This document shows positions 36,954 through 48,795 of a stretch of DNA of 64,000 bases, in pieces. Positions within the stretch are counted from its first letter, which is position 1. The number at the start of each line of letters is the position of its first letter. The position numbers and the translations under genes are program-made. The DNA is from Blastomyces gilchristii SLH14081 (Eukaryota; Ascomycota; Eurotiomycetes; Onygenales; Ajellomycetaceae): NCBI RefSeq assembly GCF_000003855.2, contig NW_003101677.1, forward strand, positions 1,943,912 through 2,007,911, given 5' to 3'. The notes below the pieces were generated by a model, which searched no databases, was not told the DNA's origin, and was given only the letters and a program-made list of their open reading frames with translations.

Positions 36954-37733
36954 ATATATTATTCAAGATTTGAAACAAAACTCAAGTGAAAATCTTATTT
37001 AATTAAATATAGAAAGAAAATATTCTTATCTATAATACAGCTGAAACTAGAACATGGCTATTATACATCTTATATACAAAGATTTAATGATAGATTTAAT
37101 TCAATAGAATACTCATTCTACAATATAAATGAAAATTCTAAGTATATTGTAATACACTATGCATTATACAATAGTCTCAGAGTCAGATTAAAAGAGCAGT
37201 ATAATCTAAATTAATTAAGTATGAGATTCTTATTCTCAACTGAGACAGGAATTAAATACTATACTTAATAGACTTTCTATCAGAAACTCAAGCAGCTATA
37301 AGAAAATAGCTAAATTCAGAAATATCTGAATATGAAGAGAAGGAAATTGATCAGATATAGTCTGTTAAAACAGCTATATACTATCTTTTAATAATTTGTT
37401 TTGTTACAGTCTCTCTTTACTTTACTTTTCCTTTCTATTCTTTTCTATCTATCTATTTAATGTGTCTATCTTTAAGACTGTGTTCTCTTTTCTTTTATCA
37501 TGATATTGTTAAATGATTTCAAAGTATCAGAAGATGTTAAAATACTGTAATTTGTAAACAGTTTTTATATTCTGAGCTGGAATTTTCTGATTTTACATAT
37601 CTCAAATTGATGAATGTATAATAGTTAACTTTATAGATATAGAAAAAACCCTGAGAACTAAAAGTTCTCAGGTAGATGTCATAGTCTCTGACTACATACA
37701 TTCATAATTGAAGAAAAATAATAATAATAATAA
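36954..37733 (+). pseudogene. LINE-D: ORF2 C-terminus and 3' UTR
   Basis: The Cys-rich C-terminal segment of ORF2 is at about 37105-37165, with several Cys lost by G-to-A. After it comes a 3' UTR with (GATA)-like and CTTTCTATTC repeats (37430-37460), the CTGAGAAC hairpin at 37651-37671 and an (AAT)n tail ending near 37733. Confidence 0.85.
37651..37671 (+). other. LINE 3'-end hairpin (LINE-D copy)
   Basis: Perfect 8-bp stem CTGAGAAC/GTTCTCAG, loop TAAAA, about 60 bases before the tail. Confidence 0.65.
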
Positions 37734-38040
37734 GATCTAGATATTCTTAATAGATGATTAGTATAAGTAAGACGGTGATAGTTAATTAATAGACTGAAAT
37801 GCTGAGATTGACAGCTGAAAGATTAGAGACTTAACTAGAATTAAGTAACTGTGATATTATTCTTAATGAGAACTTCACTTATAAATAAGCTAGAGATAGA
37901 AGCTAGCTGAGTGACAGCTCTTTAGAGAGAATGATAATCTCTGAAACAGATCTGAGAGAACAGAGACAGTGATCAGTTATATAAAGTGTTAAAATATGTA
38001 TACAGCTTAAGATGTAAACTGTAGAGATCTTATTCTGTAG
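37734..38040 (+). mobile_element. SINE-like fragment
   Basis: Not LINE or Gypsy. Its right part (about 37940-38025) matches, in reverse orientation, the 3' region of the 9818-10566 element. The left 200 bases have no counterpart I can find in the window. It is joined without a tail to a LINE 3' end. Confidence 0.4.
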
Positions 38041-38363
38041 ATCTCTCTTTACTATACTTTTTCTTTTCTATTCTTTTCTATCTATCTATTTAATATATTT
38101 ATCTTTAAGACTATGTTCTCTTTTCCTTTGTCATGATATTTTTAAATGATTTCAAAGTATTAGAAGATGTTGAAATACTGTAATTTATAAATAGTTTTTA
38201 TATTCTGAGCTGGAATTTTCTGATTTTACATATCTGAAATTGATAAATGTATAATACTTGACTTTATAGATATAGAAAAAACTCTGAGAACTAAAAGTTC
38301 TTAGATAGATGTTATAGTCTCTGACTGTATACATCTATAATTGAAGAATAATAATAATAATAA
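38041..38363 (+). pseudogene. 5'-truncated LINE, 3' UTR only
   Basis: About 320 bp of LINE 3' UTR including the hairpin (38283-38303, one mismatch) and an (AAT)n tail. Extreme 5' truncation is common after target-primed reverse transcription. Coding sequence is absent. Confidence 0.8.
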
Positions 38364-38450
38364 TTATAAGAAGTTTCTTATTGTAGATCTTATAATTGCA
38401 TTTAGCAGAATTCAGTTTCTTAGATATGAAAATGTATAATTGTAAGACAT
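38364..38450 (-). pseudogene. Gypsy-A RNase H scrap
   Basis: 87 bp matching the minus strand of the RNase H block (compare 40603-40690). It is the target into which G5 inserted. Its continuation is not seen in the window. Confidence 0.7.
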
Positions 38451-38754
38451 TGTAAGAGGCCTACACTGAATAGATCAGTATAATATATAGGTCTTATATA
38501 ACAAAGTGAAAAACATTAGAAAAGGAAAAGAAAGAGAAAGTATAGAAATCAGTGATTGAAGTGAATATTTATACATGTACACAGTGAAGCTTTGAGATGA
38601 AAGAATAGAAATTTCATGAATTTTCAGCTGAGAATCAGTGACTGAGAATCAGAGCTTTCAGTAGAGAATTAGTGACTGAGAATCAAAGCCTCAGTAGAAA
38701 TCTGTGAAGTGTAATGAAATAGTCTATATAATTGATCAGATGCAGCTTGCTACA
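38451..38754 (-). repeat. G5 3' LTR (minus strand)
   Basis: 304 bp, starting TGTAAGAGGCC (complement of the LTR end) and ending GCTTGCTACA. It has an internal duplication of a CAGTGACTGAGAATCA unit. Unlike G1-G3, its outer tip is mutated (CACTGAATAGATC). Confidence 0.85.
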
Positions 38755-41654
38755 TTAGCTCTCTTCTTCTCTGATTATATGTAATTTTCATCAGTCAAGA
38801 ACTGTGATCTCAGATAATACAGAACTTGAAGTTCAGGTTAGACAATTATAGTTAACTCATTTTACAAGATATTATCAGCTGCGGCTTTGAAGTCTCTTTT
38901 CAAGAATGTTTTCAATCTCTCACTCAAGTTTATTATCTTCTTCTATAATCTCTGACAGCTGTCAGTCAGAAGTCAGTTGAGAAGAAAATGAATCAGTGAC
39001 AGTGTGATGAAGCAAGCTTATATGAAATATATCATGAATCTCTGATAAAGTATCAGAACAGTAGTTATGACTGTCTAGAATCTCTATCACTTTGTACTTA
39101 ACATGACAGTAATTTAGTGTACAAGATAAGTGTGTGATTTATATATTCTTAAGATTCAATCACATTAGGTCTTCTATCTTATATTACTCAGTGAGATCTT
39201 AGTGAACATTAATTCAATCTTCTTAATCTTGTTTAGTACTTGTTATGAAGGTCTCTGCTCAATCACAGATATCTCAGAGCTTTATTACTATATTATCAGC
39301 AATCTGAATCAGACTGTGAGAGTTCAGTATGAACTGTGTAATCTCTAGAAGATTCAACACTTTCATGTGATATCTGTGTGTAAGAAAGAACAGACTTATA
39401 TCTGTTAAAATATCATCTCAATTATTAATAGCAATCTCTGTATATAGAAGAAGATTATATCAATTATTCTATGAATAATTATGAAACTTATAAAGATAGT
39501 TCTTAACAGTTTGAATTATTCATTCTGATACATTATCAGTCTCAGAGTAATAGATAGTTGATAAATAGTATATAATCTTGAGAACTTGACAGATTCTTGT
39601 TCAGAGAGTGCTCATGAATTGACAGTCTTAATCAGATACTATAGATCTCAGTAAGTCATGCATCTGATAGAATAAGCTTTATAGAAAGGTTTCAGTAACT
39701 TATTCAGTATTTATCTTATTACAAGACTTTAATATCACATTCTTACTCAATCAGTTAATAATAATCAGAACATTCTTACAACTCTTACTCTCAGAGAGAT
39801 TAACAGTAAAGTTAATTACTATATCTTATCAGATTCTATCAGAGATATTGAGTGATTTCAGTAGATCTTTTCTACAGTTCTTTCATAACATAATGAAAGA
39901 ATAATAATTACAGTTTCAGATAAAATGTCTGATACTGTTTAATATCTCAGATCAGTAGAACTCTTAAAAGATTATTTATTACAGTTGTTTACAATCTGAA
40001 TAACTGATTATATAAGAATTATATATCTCTTGTATTATCTGAGTATATAAGAGTTCAGAGTGAGAGCCTCAGTGTGATTCATAGAATTACAAAGTATTAT
40101 TATCATTAATTAAGTATTCTGAGATGTCAGTTCTTATACATAGTTCTGAGAGAAATCAGAATGCTTCTTAATATACTGCTTCAGTGAGTACTTAGAGAAG
40201 TTTATCAGTTTGAGCTGTTATATATTATAATTCATTCAGTGTAAATTCAGAAGATGTTCTAATCAGTGAAGTGTGTATCATATTATAAGTAATCTCATTA
40301 TAATCAACTAATATCTTTGGATTCAAGAGTCAGTATTCTCAGTTTATTCAGCATGTATCTATTATATCAGATAGTATATTCTATTCTTATTATAAGAGAG
40401 CATCTGTTATCAAGTTCTAACTGCTGAGGCAGTAGTGTATAGTGAAGTGAAAACAGCTTAATAACTCAGATTATTGCATCTGATGTTCAGTAAGCTTATA
40501 AGTAATTGTAAAATACTTGAGATTCTTATAAGCTGTAATTATCTCTAATTTGAAGATACTTCAGAGTTCAGAGTCTCATTCTTCTAGATAGTATATAATT
40601 GTAAAAAGTTTCTTATTATAGATCTTATAGTTATATTCAGCAGAACTCAGTTTCTTAGATACAAAGATACATAATTATAAGACATCTTCATTATTATATT
40701 ATAATATAGCTTCTTCTGTGACATAGTCAGAGAAATCAGCTTGAATAACTATCTTATAATCAGAATTGAATATTATCAATAGAGAGGTATTAATGAACAT
40801 CTTCTTTATTCATGTAAATGCAGCTTCAGTATTCACTGATTATTAAAATACTGAGTTTTTCTTGATAAGTTCTGTAAGTAATCTCATAATATCTGATAAG
40901 TTTCATATAAATCACTGCTAAAAGTTAGCAAATTTAATAAAGCTTTATACTTGTTTCACAGTGTGCAGAGCCTCTCATTCAAGAATAGTAGAGACTTTCT
41001 CAGAATTCATTCAGATTCTCTTATCAGCTTCTATGATAAAGTCTAGATATTTTATACTTTTAATCTTAAAATCATACTTGTCTATATCTATCAGTAGTTC
41101 TGCTTCTTATAGTTATTATAATATCTTTTATACATGTTCTTGATATTCTTTTCTGAACTTATCAGTGAAGATGAGAATATTATCAAGATATATAGATATA
41201 AATTCATTAAGAAAATCTCAGAGTACTCAGTTAATATACTTCTGAAATATACTGAAGATATTAGTCAGTCTGAGAAATGTGACTACTCATTTAAAGAGAT
41301 TATATTATATTTAAAATACTGTAAGCTACTTATCTTCTTCAGTGATATAGATCTTATGAATCACTGTAATAATATCTAGCTTTGTAAATCATTAAGCTTG
41401 TTTAATATAAGCTAGAGTTTCATTGATAAGAAATAAAGAATAGCAGTCTTTCTTCATTAATCTATTCAGTTCTTAATAGTTCACACAGAATCAGAGTTCT
41501 TCACCTGATTTCTTTACAAAGAGAATAGAGACTGTAGTAGAAGAGTTACTAATATATATAAATTCTTTATTTCACAGATCATTAAGTGTCTTTCAAAAAA
41601 GAAGAAGTTCATCTCAGAACATGTTATAAAGAGAGTCTTATAACAGTTCAGAGT
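38755..41654 (-). pseudogene. G5 pol remnant (chromodomain to RT), minus strand
   Basis: Reading right to left: RT (about 41600-40930, catalytic box near 41185-41200 as Tyr-Leu-Asp-Asn), RNase H (about 40830-40490), integrase (about 40060-39120), chromodomain (about 38950-38790). The frames at 40961-41143 and 41134-41379 (+) are antisense shadows. The region is cut at 41654 by SINE-1 and resumes at 49277. Confidence 0.8.
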
Positions 41655-41808
41655 TATTATTATTATTATTATTCTTTCATTATACTCATATGCAAGCGGA
41701 GCTTATGATGAGTCCTTGTGTGATGTTAAATACAGGCTAAGTGTTGGTTATACAGGAGGAAATACAGGTGTTGAGACCACACCAAGATAACAAGAACATA
41801 GGAAATAC
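41655..41808 (-). mobile_element. SINE-1, 3' part with (TAA)n tail
   Basis: The left edge is a (TTA)n tail. Next is a hairpin-like stretch around CTCATATGCAAGCGGAGC. The ten bases AGTTCAGAGT before it (41645-41654) recur at 49277-49286 beyond the SINE head, a target duplication. The last 20 or so bases before the tail resemble the LINE 3' terminus. Total SINE length without the nested Gypsy-B is about 374 bp. Confidence 0.75.
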
Positions 41809-42064
41809 TGTAAGAATAAGTGCTCGCGGCGATTATTCAGGTGTTTGCAGCTTGGCGTGATATGTACTGTTAACTACTAGAAGTGTTCACAGTAGGAAGA
41901 TAAATGTAGAAGTTAAGTGTATAATAGTATTCAAGCTGAGTTGTGAATAGTATTCGCGAACTCCAGTCTATATAGTTGTGTGTAGCCAAGGGCCGCTAGC
42001 CCTATTGGTTACACAAGAGATAGAAATAGAGATAAAGAATCTGTGAGGAGTGGGATTTCTTACA
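41809..42064 (-). repeat. Gypsy-B 3' LTR (left)
   Basis: 256 bp. Its outer (left) side keeps CTCGCGGCG and TTGGCGTG. Its inner (right) side is mutated (AGAGATAAAGAATCTGTGAG). Confidence 0.92.
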
Positions 42065-42660
42065 TACTCTTCCCTCTCTAAGGCTTCATCTGTGAAGCCT
42101 TTCACTGAGTGACTTCATAGTCAGCTCAGCACTGCAGTGATACTCACTAAAAACCCTTCACATCTGTAAAAAACCTCAGTGAGGAAAAATCCCTTGTTAT
42201 TATGAAGAGAAAAGAGTCTGTCACTCAGTTCCTTATTCTGTGAGATTCTTTGTGACCTACAGATTCTTCTCTGACTATCACACAGATTCATCTTGCACCT
42301 TTCATACAGAAGAGTTCTGGTTGACTCTCAATCATTTCCATGAGATTCTTGTGTGATCATCACACAGATTCATCTCACAGGTGAATCACTCTCTGTGAGA
42401 TCACCCTCATCAAAGAGAAACATTCATGAGTTGATCTTTCATTCATTCTTGCAAATCATTGCTCTTTGACACTGTAGAATTGTGAGGAATTTTTCATTCT
42501 TTCATCAACTCTGTAGAATTGTAGAATCAAGATGTTCACAGTCTGCAATCACTCTTTATAGTCATATAGAAAGATTCAGGCCTGTGATTCACAATCACTC
42601 TTGTTTACTAGAGTGATCTGGCTGTTTCACAGAATCACTCACAGTGTAAGCAAATCTCTC
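42065..42660. other. Gypsy-B 3' non-coding region
   Basis: No frame on either strand. It contains short repeats, for example ATCACACAGATTCATCT near 42278 and 42358, and several AATCACTC copies. It lies between the 3' LTR and the GC-rich antisense segment. Confidence 0.5.
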
Positions 42661-42668
42661 TAGAGTAG

Positions 42669-42676
42669 TATAAATA
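42669..42676 (+). promoter_or_regulatory. TATA-like box upstream of the antisense ORF
   Basis: TATAAATA about 205 bases before the ATG at 42880, with pyrimidine-rich sequence after it (CTTCTTTTCTCTTTTTCTG). Consistent with a promoter on the + strand, but such strings are common in AT-rich DNA. Confidence 0.3.
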
Positions 42677-42879
42677 TCTCAGATCTGTCTGTGAAACCTC
42701 ATCTTCTTTTCTCTTTTTCTGTAACAGCTTTCATTCTCATAAACTGTGAGTATTCTCATTCATCCATGAAGTGTTTTCACTCAGATGACAGAGAGAGAGT
42801 GTTTCTGACAATATTCATATATTGATTCAAGAACTTCTCAAGAATAAAAATTTTTTCAATTTCAATATCTTTGCAAACA

Positions 42880-43640
42880 ATGTCTGGCTGCTGCTGAGCT
42901 TCTCATGAGCATCCCTGCAACTTCTCCAGTTGCTTTTTGCTGACTGGTGAAGCAGGGGTGCTGCCGCCCATGACCACATCTCCATCCTCCTCAGCTCTGC
43001 CACTGCACCCGATCTTCAGGCCAGCGGCTCACCCCATCCCTCCCCCAGGCCAGCCCCTGGCTTCAAGCAGCACAGTCCCTCTCTTTGCTGTAAGTCTTCT
43101 TATAAGTAATTTCTTACAGATTCTAGCTGACAGTTCTTGCAAAGCTCTCAGTGTTGTCAGTGTCTTCTACAGCCCCACAGGCCTATGATCACCCTCCCCC
43201 TGCTCACACAATCTCTGATCAGGCATATGTGAATATGCCTAGGTTTCCTATCAATGGTCCTCGCGCCGCGGCGCATTTCTGCAATTCCATTGTCAATGAG
43301 AGATGAGTCCCCGGGTACCTGTAAAATCCAGGTAGTCAAGGCAATGTGAATGCCATGAATTCACAATGAGAGTTGACCTGAACAGATGAGCTCTCTCTCT
43401 GCATCTTCATTGTTTCCAGGCTGAATACTTCAGCACAACTGAGAGAGTGAACACAGCTTCATGAGAGATATCTGATCACATATGCAGATGACCAGTCTTC
43501 AAGGCCCTGCTGCAACTACACATGCCCTGGTGTCCAGCTTCTCTGAAGTCTGTGCATTTCTAATGACCTTCATATCAAATGTAACAATTGTCTGTATCAC
43601 AGACATGATACTTTCTACTTCTTTGAAGAGAGAAATTGAT
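42880..43640 (+). pseudogene. Possible captured, intron-containing gene inside Gypsy-B (antisense)
   Basis: A GC-rich, CpG-containing stretch in a mutated element. Proposed model: exon 1 at 42880-43089, ATG in a good context, 70 codons in one frame, Pro/Ser-rich, a single internal stop (TGA at 42895). Intron 1 at 43090-43180, with donor GTAAGT, branch-like CTGAC at 43127 and acceptor CACAG. Exon 2 at 43181-43314 stays in frame with one TGA near its end (43304). Intron 2 at 43315-43419 (GTACCT...TTTCCAG) is weaker. Exon 3, from 43420 to a double stop near 43640, has only TGA stops and is Cys-rich, with a CNNC motif late in it. All internal stops are TGA, as expected from mutated Trp or Arg codons. 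The Cys-rich end reminds me of DUF3716-type fungal proteins, but only from memory. It could also be chance coding-like sequence. Product unknown. Confidence 0.35.
43090..43180 (+). other. Putative spliceosomal intron in the antisense ORF
   Basis: 91 bp with GTAAGT at the 5' end, AGCTGAC 49 bases before the 3' end and CACAG at the 3' end. Removal keeps the upstream and downstream frames open in phase 0. An alternative acceptor CTACAG at 43172 would not keep the frame. Confidence 0.4.
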
Positions 43641-43950
43641 AGTTATGAGAGAATTGAGTGTCATGAGTGTTGATAATATGAGTGTGAGTTTTCTTTATTT
43701 TTTCTTTGTTAATCTCTAAATTATATTCACAGCTCTGTTTGTTTTCTTATTTTTTAGCTTTAATGAGAATATGTTTTCTTCTTTCCTTGTGTACACTGCA
43801 GACTGTTCATTCCAGTAGAAACCCATTATCTTGTAGACTAGGATTCACAAATAACAGTGTTAATATCTTTATCACAATCAGGTTCTTAGTGAAGACTGTG
43901 TCATTCTAACTTGTCAGGATTTACAGCATGAAAGTTATGTCTCAGCTTCT
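43641..43950. other. Gypsy-B region between antisense ORF and chromodomain
   Basis: AT-rich, with T-runs. It contains another intron-like string on the + strand (GTGAGT at 43684, ACAG near 43732). No confident coding frame. The open frame at 43706-43909 shows no recognisable motif. Confidence 0.4.
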
Positions 43951-46900
43951 GCAGATGTCTTATCTGTCTGAATGATTCTCAAATGAACTCATTCACCTTG
44001 TCAGAATACTCTTGTCACTGAACCTTGAATCAGAGCTTGCAATCTCACTTCTCTGAGTCAACAATTTCTTTGATCTGATATTCTCTTTCACTCTCTAGTG
44101 CTTTGCAGACAGAGTGATGAGTCACAGAGTTCTCTTCTGAGAATTCCTTGTATTCATGAAGTAAAGAGATATGAAAAACATTGTGCATCTGCAACTCAGA
44201 TGACAGTTTCAATCTGTAGAACTGTGAGCTAACTTTCTTCATAATCTTATAAGACTCTGTCTATAAGAGATTCAGCTTCTTACTAGATCTCTATGTGATA
44301 ATATTTTCTAGACTCAGTCAGACTCTATTATCTTTCTTGAAACTCTTTGCAATGTGCTTGAAGTCATAGTATCTCTTCTGATACTCTTGAGTCTTTCTCA
44401 AGAATTTGCAGGCTTTCTCCTGAATCTTCTGAATTCTCTCAGCCTGTTCACAGGCATCACCACACTCTATAGTATACTCTTGCAGGTTCATCAAGATCAT
44501 CCATGAATGAGTCTCAGTGAGCATCTCAAAGAAGGTTTTGCCTGTGCTGACATGCTTTAAGTTGTTGTATATAAACTCTGTAAGTGATAATCAATACACT
44601 CAGTCATTCTGATTGTAATTGACAAAGCACTGCAGATACTGTTCTAATATACTCATCAGATGTTCTATCTGATCATCTGTCTGTTGATGAAAAGTCATGC
44701 TTAGATCTCATGAGATCTTCAGTATAGTTATCAGATCAGACTAGAACTCTTCTGTGAAGATTAATTCTCTGTCTGAGACAATATTCACAGACAACTCATG
44801 CAACCAGACCACATTATGAACAAAGATATGAGTCAAATTCTTTGACTTCAAGTCCTTGCAGGTGGGTATAAAGTGTGTCATCTTGATGAAGTAATTCACT
44901 ATCACCAGCACACTGTCAAAGCAGGCATCATATATGTCCTTGCTTTCAGAGAGACTCACAAGAGCATTCATTTCTAGCTGTTTCCAAGGTTCTCACAGAA
45001 TGGGTAGAGAAGTAAGTTCTTCATATGACCTGAATCACACTACCTGTGAACCCTGATAAATAGCACAAGAATTCACTATCTTCTTCACAAGTTCTCACAT
45101 CTTCAGTCAGAAGTATTTTCTTATAAGCAGCTCATGAGTTCTAGTATCTGTAAAATGATCTGCTAGAGAAGAGTTATGATGCCTTTTAATGAGTTCTACA
45201 TATAGAAACTCATTCACAGGCACATAAATTCAGTCCTCTCTTCACAAGAGATTATTTAAGTCTCTTCAATTCTTTATTTCTGCAGGATTGATCCCTGCTG
45301 TGAGCAGTTTCTGAATATACTGAGTATATTCATTCTTCAGTTGCAGTTCAGACAATCTGAATAGAAGATCTTGTGAAGACTTGTGCTCTGTTTCCTCTTG
45401 CATCAGGTCTTCTGCAGTGCTTCTCAAAGCCTGCAAACTCTTCAGGTTATAGGTACCCTCTTCAAGGATTCTCATAGAGATTTTCAGAGTGTTGACTCTC
45501 AGTGTCATAGAGAGTAGTTGTACAGGCTTCTTTCCTCTCTCTTTCTCCTTCTCTCATAAGGGATTGAAAGACTCTTCAGTTAATCTCTTTATAACACTCA
45601 GTCTGAGTATTCTGCAAAGCTTTTCTGTCTTCTCTAGTCTCTCTGTGTCTGTCACCCTGATCTTCTTAACATAGTCTGACCTGTGAGAGAGTTCATCTGC
45701 TGAGTTCTTAGTTCTCTTGATATATTCTATCTTGAATCAGAACTCACTCAGTCTCTGAGCTCAGTGAACCTGCTGCTGCAAGAGTTCCTTGATTGAAGTA
45801 AACTGTTATAAGCTGTTATAATCAGTTCTAACAGTAATCACTGTTACAAGGCTCTTAAAGTAGTGACATCAGTGATAGAAGAATTTCACTATCATGAGAA
45901 GCTTCTGATCATGAATGTCATAGTTAATCTTCATGAGTTGCATCTTCCACAAGAAAAAGGCCACTGAAACTCAGTTCTCATTTAACTGTAGTTGTGAGAC
46001 TATTTCTGAAATCACAAAGAAGAAGGCATCTGTCTCTAATCTGATTAAGAGCAAGGAATCAAAGTGAAATAGCATCACTGTATTCACAAATGTCTGTTTC
46101 AATCTTACAAAGACTCTGTAAGCTTCTGAGATAAGAAAGTTCTTACAGTTCTCTCTTCTCAACAATCTTTTCATTCTCTATTTATGAAATGACTTCTTCT
46201 TATTTCCATTCTTCAGCATGTCTGTAAGAGTCAAGAAGATCCTCATGAACACAAAGATAAACTGTCTATAGAAATTCACAAAGCTCAGAAAGATCTGAAT
46301 CTCATGAATACTAGTTGACTCTGATTATGATAGAATAGTCTCAACCCATGAAGATTTCATCTGAATATCATTCACAGTGATTACATATTCTAGGAAATTA
46401 ATTCAGTGAGCACTGAAGTTGCACTTCATGAGCTTAATATACAGTTCTGTCTCATCTAAGGCCTTCAACACACTTCACACATGCTCAGTGTGTTCTTTCT
46501 TCTTCATAAAGTACATCACCACATCATTCAGATATATTATCACAAAGACATTCAGATATGTGTGAAGTGTTTTATTGATGAAAGACTGAAATGTCATGAG
46601 AACATTAGTCAGACTAAAAGACATTACTAGATATTCAAACAATCTCAGTGCAGTTCTAAAGACAGTCTTTTATTCATTCTCAGATTATATTCACAGCTGT
46701 GTATATGTATTGATCATATTCAGTTGTGTGAATATGACAGCTCTTATGAGACAGTTGATCACATTCTCAATCAGAGACAGAGAATAGCAGCTCTTTGTTA
46801 TCTTAGAGTTCAGATTGTGATAGTCTACACACAATCTGAGATCTTCATCCTTCTTCTTTATAAACATCACAGGGGCTCCTGTGAAGGTCTGTGAAGATTG

Positions 46901-48763
46901 AATGAAGTCATTCTTCAGATTCTTCTTCACATAGGTTTGCAAGACCTCTGTCTCATGATGAAAGAGCTTATAGATTGATTCTCAGAAGAGTTTCTGCTCT
47001 TCTATCAAATCTATTATCAGATTCTTCTCACAGTGAGAAGAAAGCTCAGCTGCCTTAGCTGGGCTGAACATCTCTACAAGATCTCAGTATTCCTCTGATA
47101 TCTGAAGCTCAGTTTCCATGACTGTGAGGTCCTCAGACACTTGCAAAGTCATCATATAGATGAGCTTGTCTTCTCTAATCAACTCTGCAGCATCAACTGC
47201 TTCTATCTTCATAAGTGAGTCTGTCAACACTGATTGAAAGTATAAACCTGACTTGCAGACAGCTATGTGCAGATTGTGTCTTTGAAGTCATGTAAGTCTC
47301 AAATACATGTCATCTGTGATGTTCACAATAATCACAGTTTTCATAAATCTTCTCTAGGTTTCAGAGAGATCTTGCAATTCAAAGATGACTCTTGCAAGTC
47401 TCTCAGCCCTCAGATCTGAGTTCTCACACCCTGCTTATTACAAGAGCAGATTCTCAGTCTTCACCTTTCAGCTCATTCACTCTGTGAGCTTTAGAAACAC
47501 CACAGTGACCTGGAATTCTGAGTTCATCAATGCTTTTCATGCTTGTGAGGCAGCAGCATCACAGTGTGATCTCTTCTCATGAGCAAGTATTTTCATTGAG
47601 AAAGCAACAGATTCAGATATCAGCTTCAAGACTCTTAAGAAGGCTGTTGCTGACTCTGTCTGTGACTCTTCAAATTCCTATTTTGATTTGTTCAGACAGT
47701 TTACACAGAGATGTTCTGATTTAGAACAGATGAAGCAGAGTCTCTTTTTCTTGGTCTTTCTGTTGTACACTCTGTTTACAGAAGCTTGTGAAGCTCTCTC
47801 TCTCTACTCAGCAGTCAGATGTGAATCTCTCTGTGTCTTGTCATCTTTTCCTGACAAATCTGTTCTCTGTTGTCCTGACTCTCACAGAGTCAGTTGATGA
47901 TCTGCTCTCTGTGAATCTGTGACTCTCACAGTGATCTGCAAGTGATGAATGAGAATCATTAGTTTCTTCAGAGTCAAGAGCTTAGAGCCTTGCTCAATGA
48001 GCTTGTTCTGCATGTCTTTATCCAGTCTCTTCATGAATATCATCATTCAGGTCTTGTTTCAGGGCCCTGTTTTCACAGGTCTCAATTCACATCACAATTT
48101 CATGAAGTGCTGTGAGTAGTCTTCATCAGATTTCTCACCTCTTTTTCTAATATTGATGATCATGACTCAGATGTTCTCTGTCCAGCTCACAGAGTCTCTC
48201 AACTTATTCTCTAGATAGGTCTTGAGAACAGATCATCAGAATCTCTCATGATTATTCCCTAGATGATTCAGCCAGTCCTTGACTTCAGTGTAATAGAGGC
48301 CTGTCATCATGTAGATGACAGCTTCTTCATCTTTCATGTCACACAGCTGGGCTTGCAAGTCAATTTCAAATGTAAACTTACAAAAGCTTTTATAGATTGT
48401 GGTTCAATAGATAGCCTTAAGTAGTCACAGCTTGAGAAAGTTTCTTTTCAATTCATGAGTGTCTCTGAAGATTATGTCTAGAGACTCAGTTTGAGGGTGT
48501 TTGCAGACAGCAAGCATTTCTTGTAGAAAAATAGCTTGATTCTGTAAGAGATGCTCAAGAATGTTCTTCACTGAGATTAGTTCATTCATGAGTTCAGAGG
48601 GTTCCTCTGTCACAGATGCAGAGGATGATGTCTCATGAGTGATTGATAAGTCCTCTGGGACTTCTTTCACAGGGGTTATTCATGGTTCAGGTGGCTGCTC
48701 CTGGGTGCCTGCAGTAGAGTTCACAGGGGTTGAAGTACACAAGTTTCTAGTTCTTTCAGTCAT
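43951..48763 (-). pseudogene. Gypsy-B gag-pol remnant
   Basis: The start ATG on the minus strand is at 48763. Gag: a Ser/Thr/Glu/Pro-rich N-terminus, a helix-rich block at 48670-48425, and a CCHC zinc knuckle with all four ligands at about 47695-47737. RT: a well-preserved frame at 46942-46691 with the Gly-Ala-Pro-Val-x-Phe-x-Lys-Lys and Leu-Arg-x-Cys-Val-Asp-Tyr motifs. The catalytic box at 46511-46535 reads Tyr-Leu-Asn-Asp. RNase H: 46174-45971, with Glu-Thr-Asp-Ala. Integrase: about 45510-44700, first catalytic Asp mutated to Asn in Val-Ile-Val-Asn (near 44890), second kept in Val-Ser-Asp-Arg (near 44780). C-terminal chromodomain at about 44110-43960. Broken by TGA/TAA/TAG, so inactive. 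Confidence 0.85.
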
Positions 48764-48795
48764 AACAGGTGGTTGCTGACTGACTGAGCTTGAAA

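Noticed and set aside
41134..41379. 81-codon + strand frame
   Set aside because: Antisense to the RT of G5. No motif, and broken in the other Gypsy-A copies.
43482..43673. Open frame of 63 codons as its own gene
   Set aside because: It overlaps the proposed third exon of the antisense ORF in another frame and has no recognisable motif. I prefer the exon reading, with low confidence.
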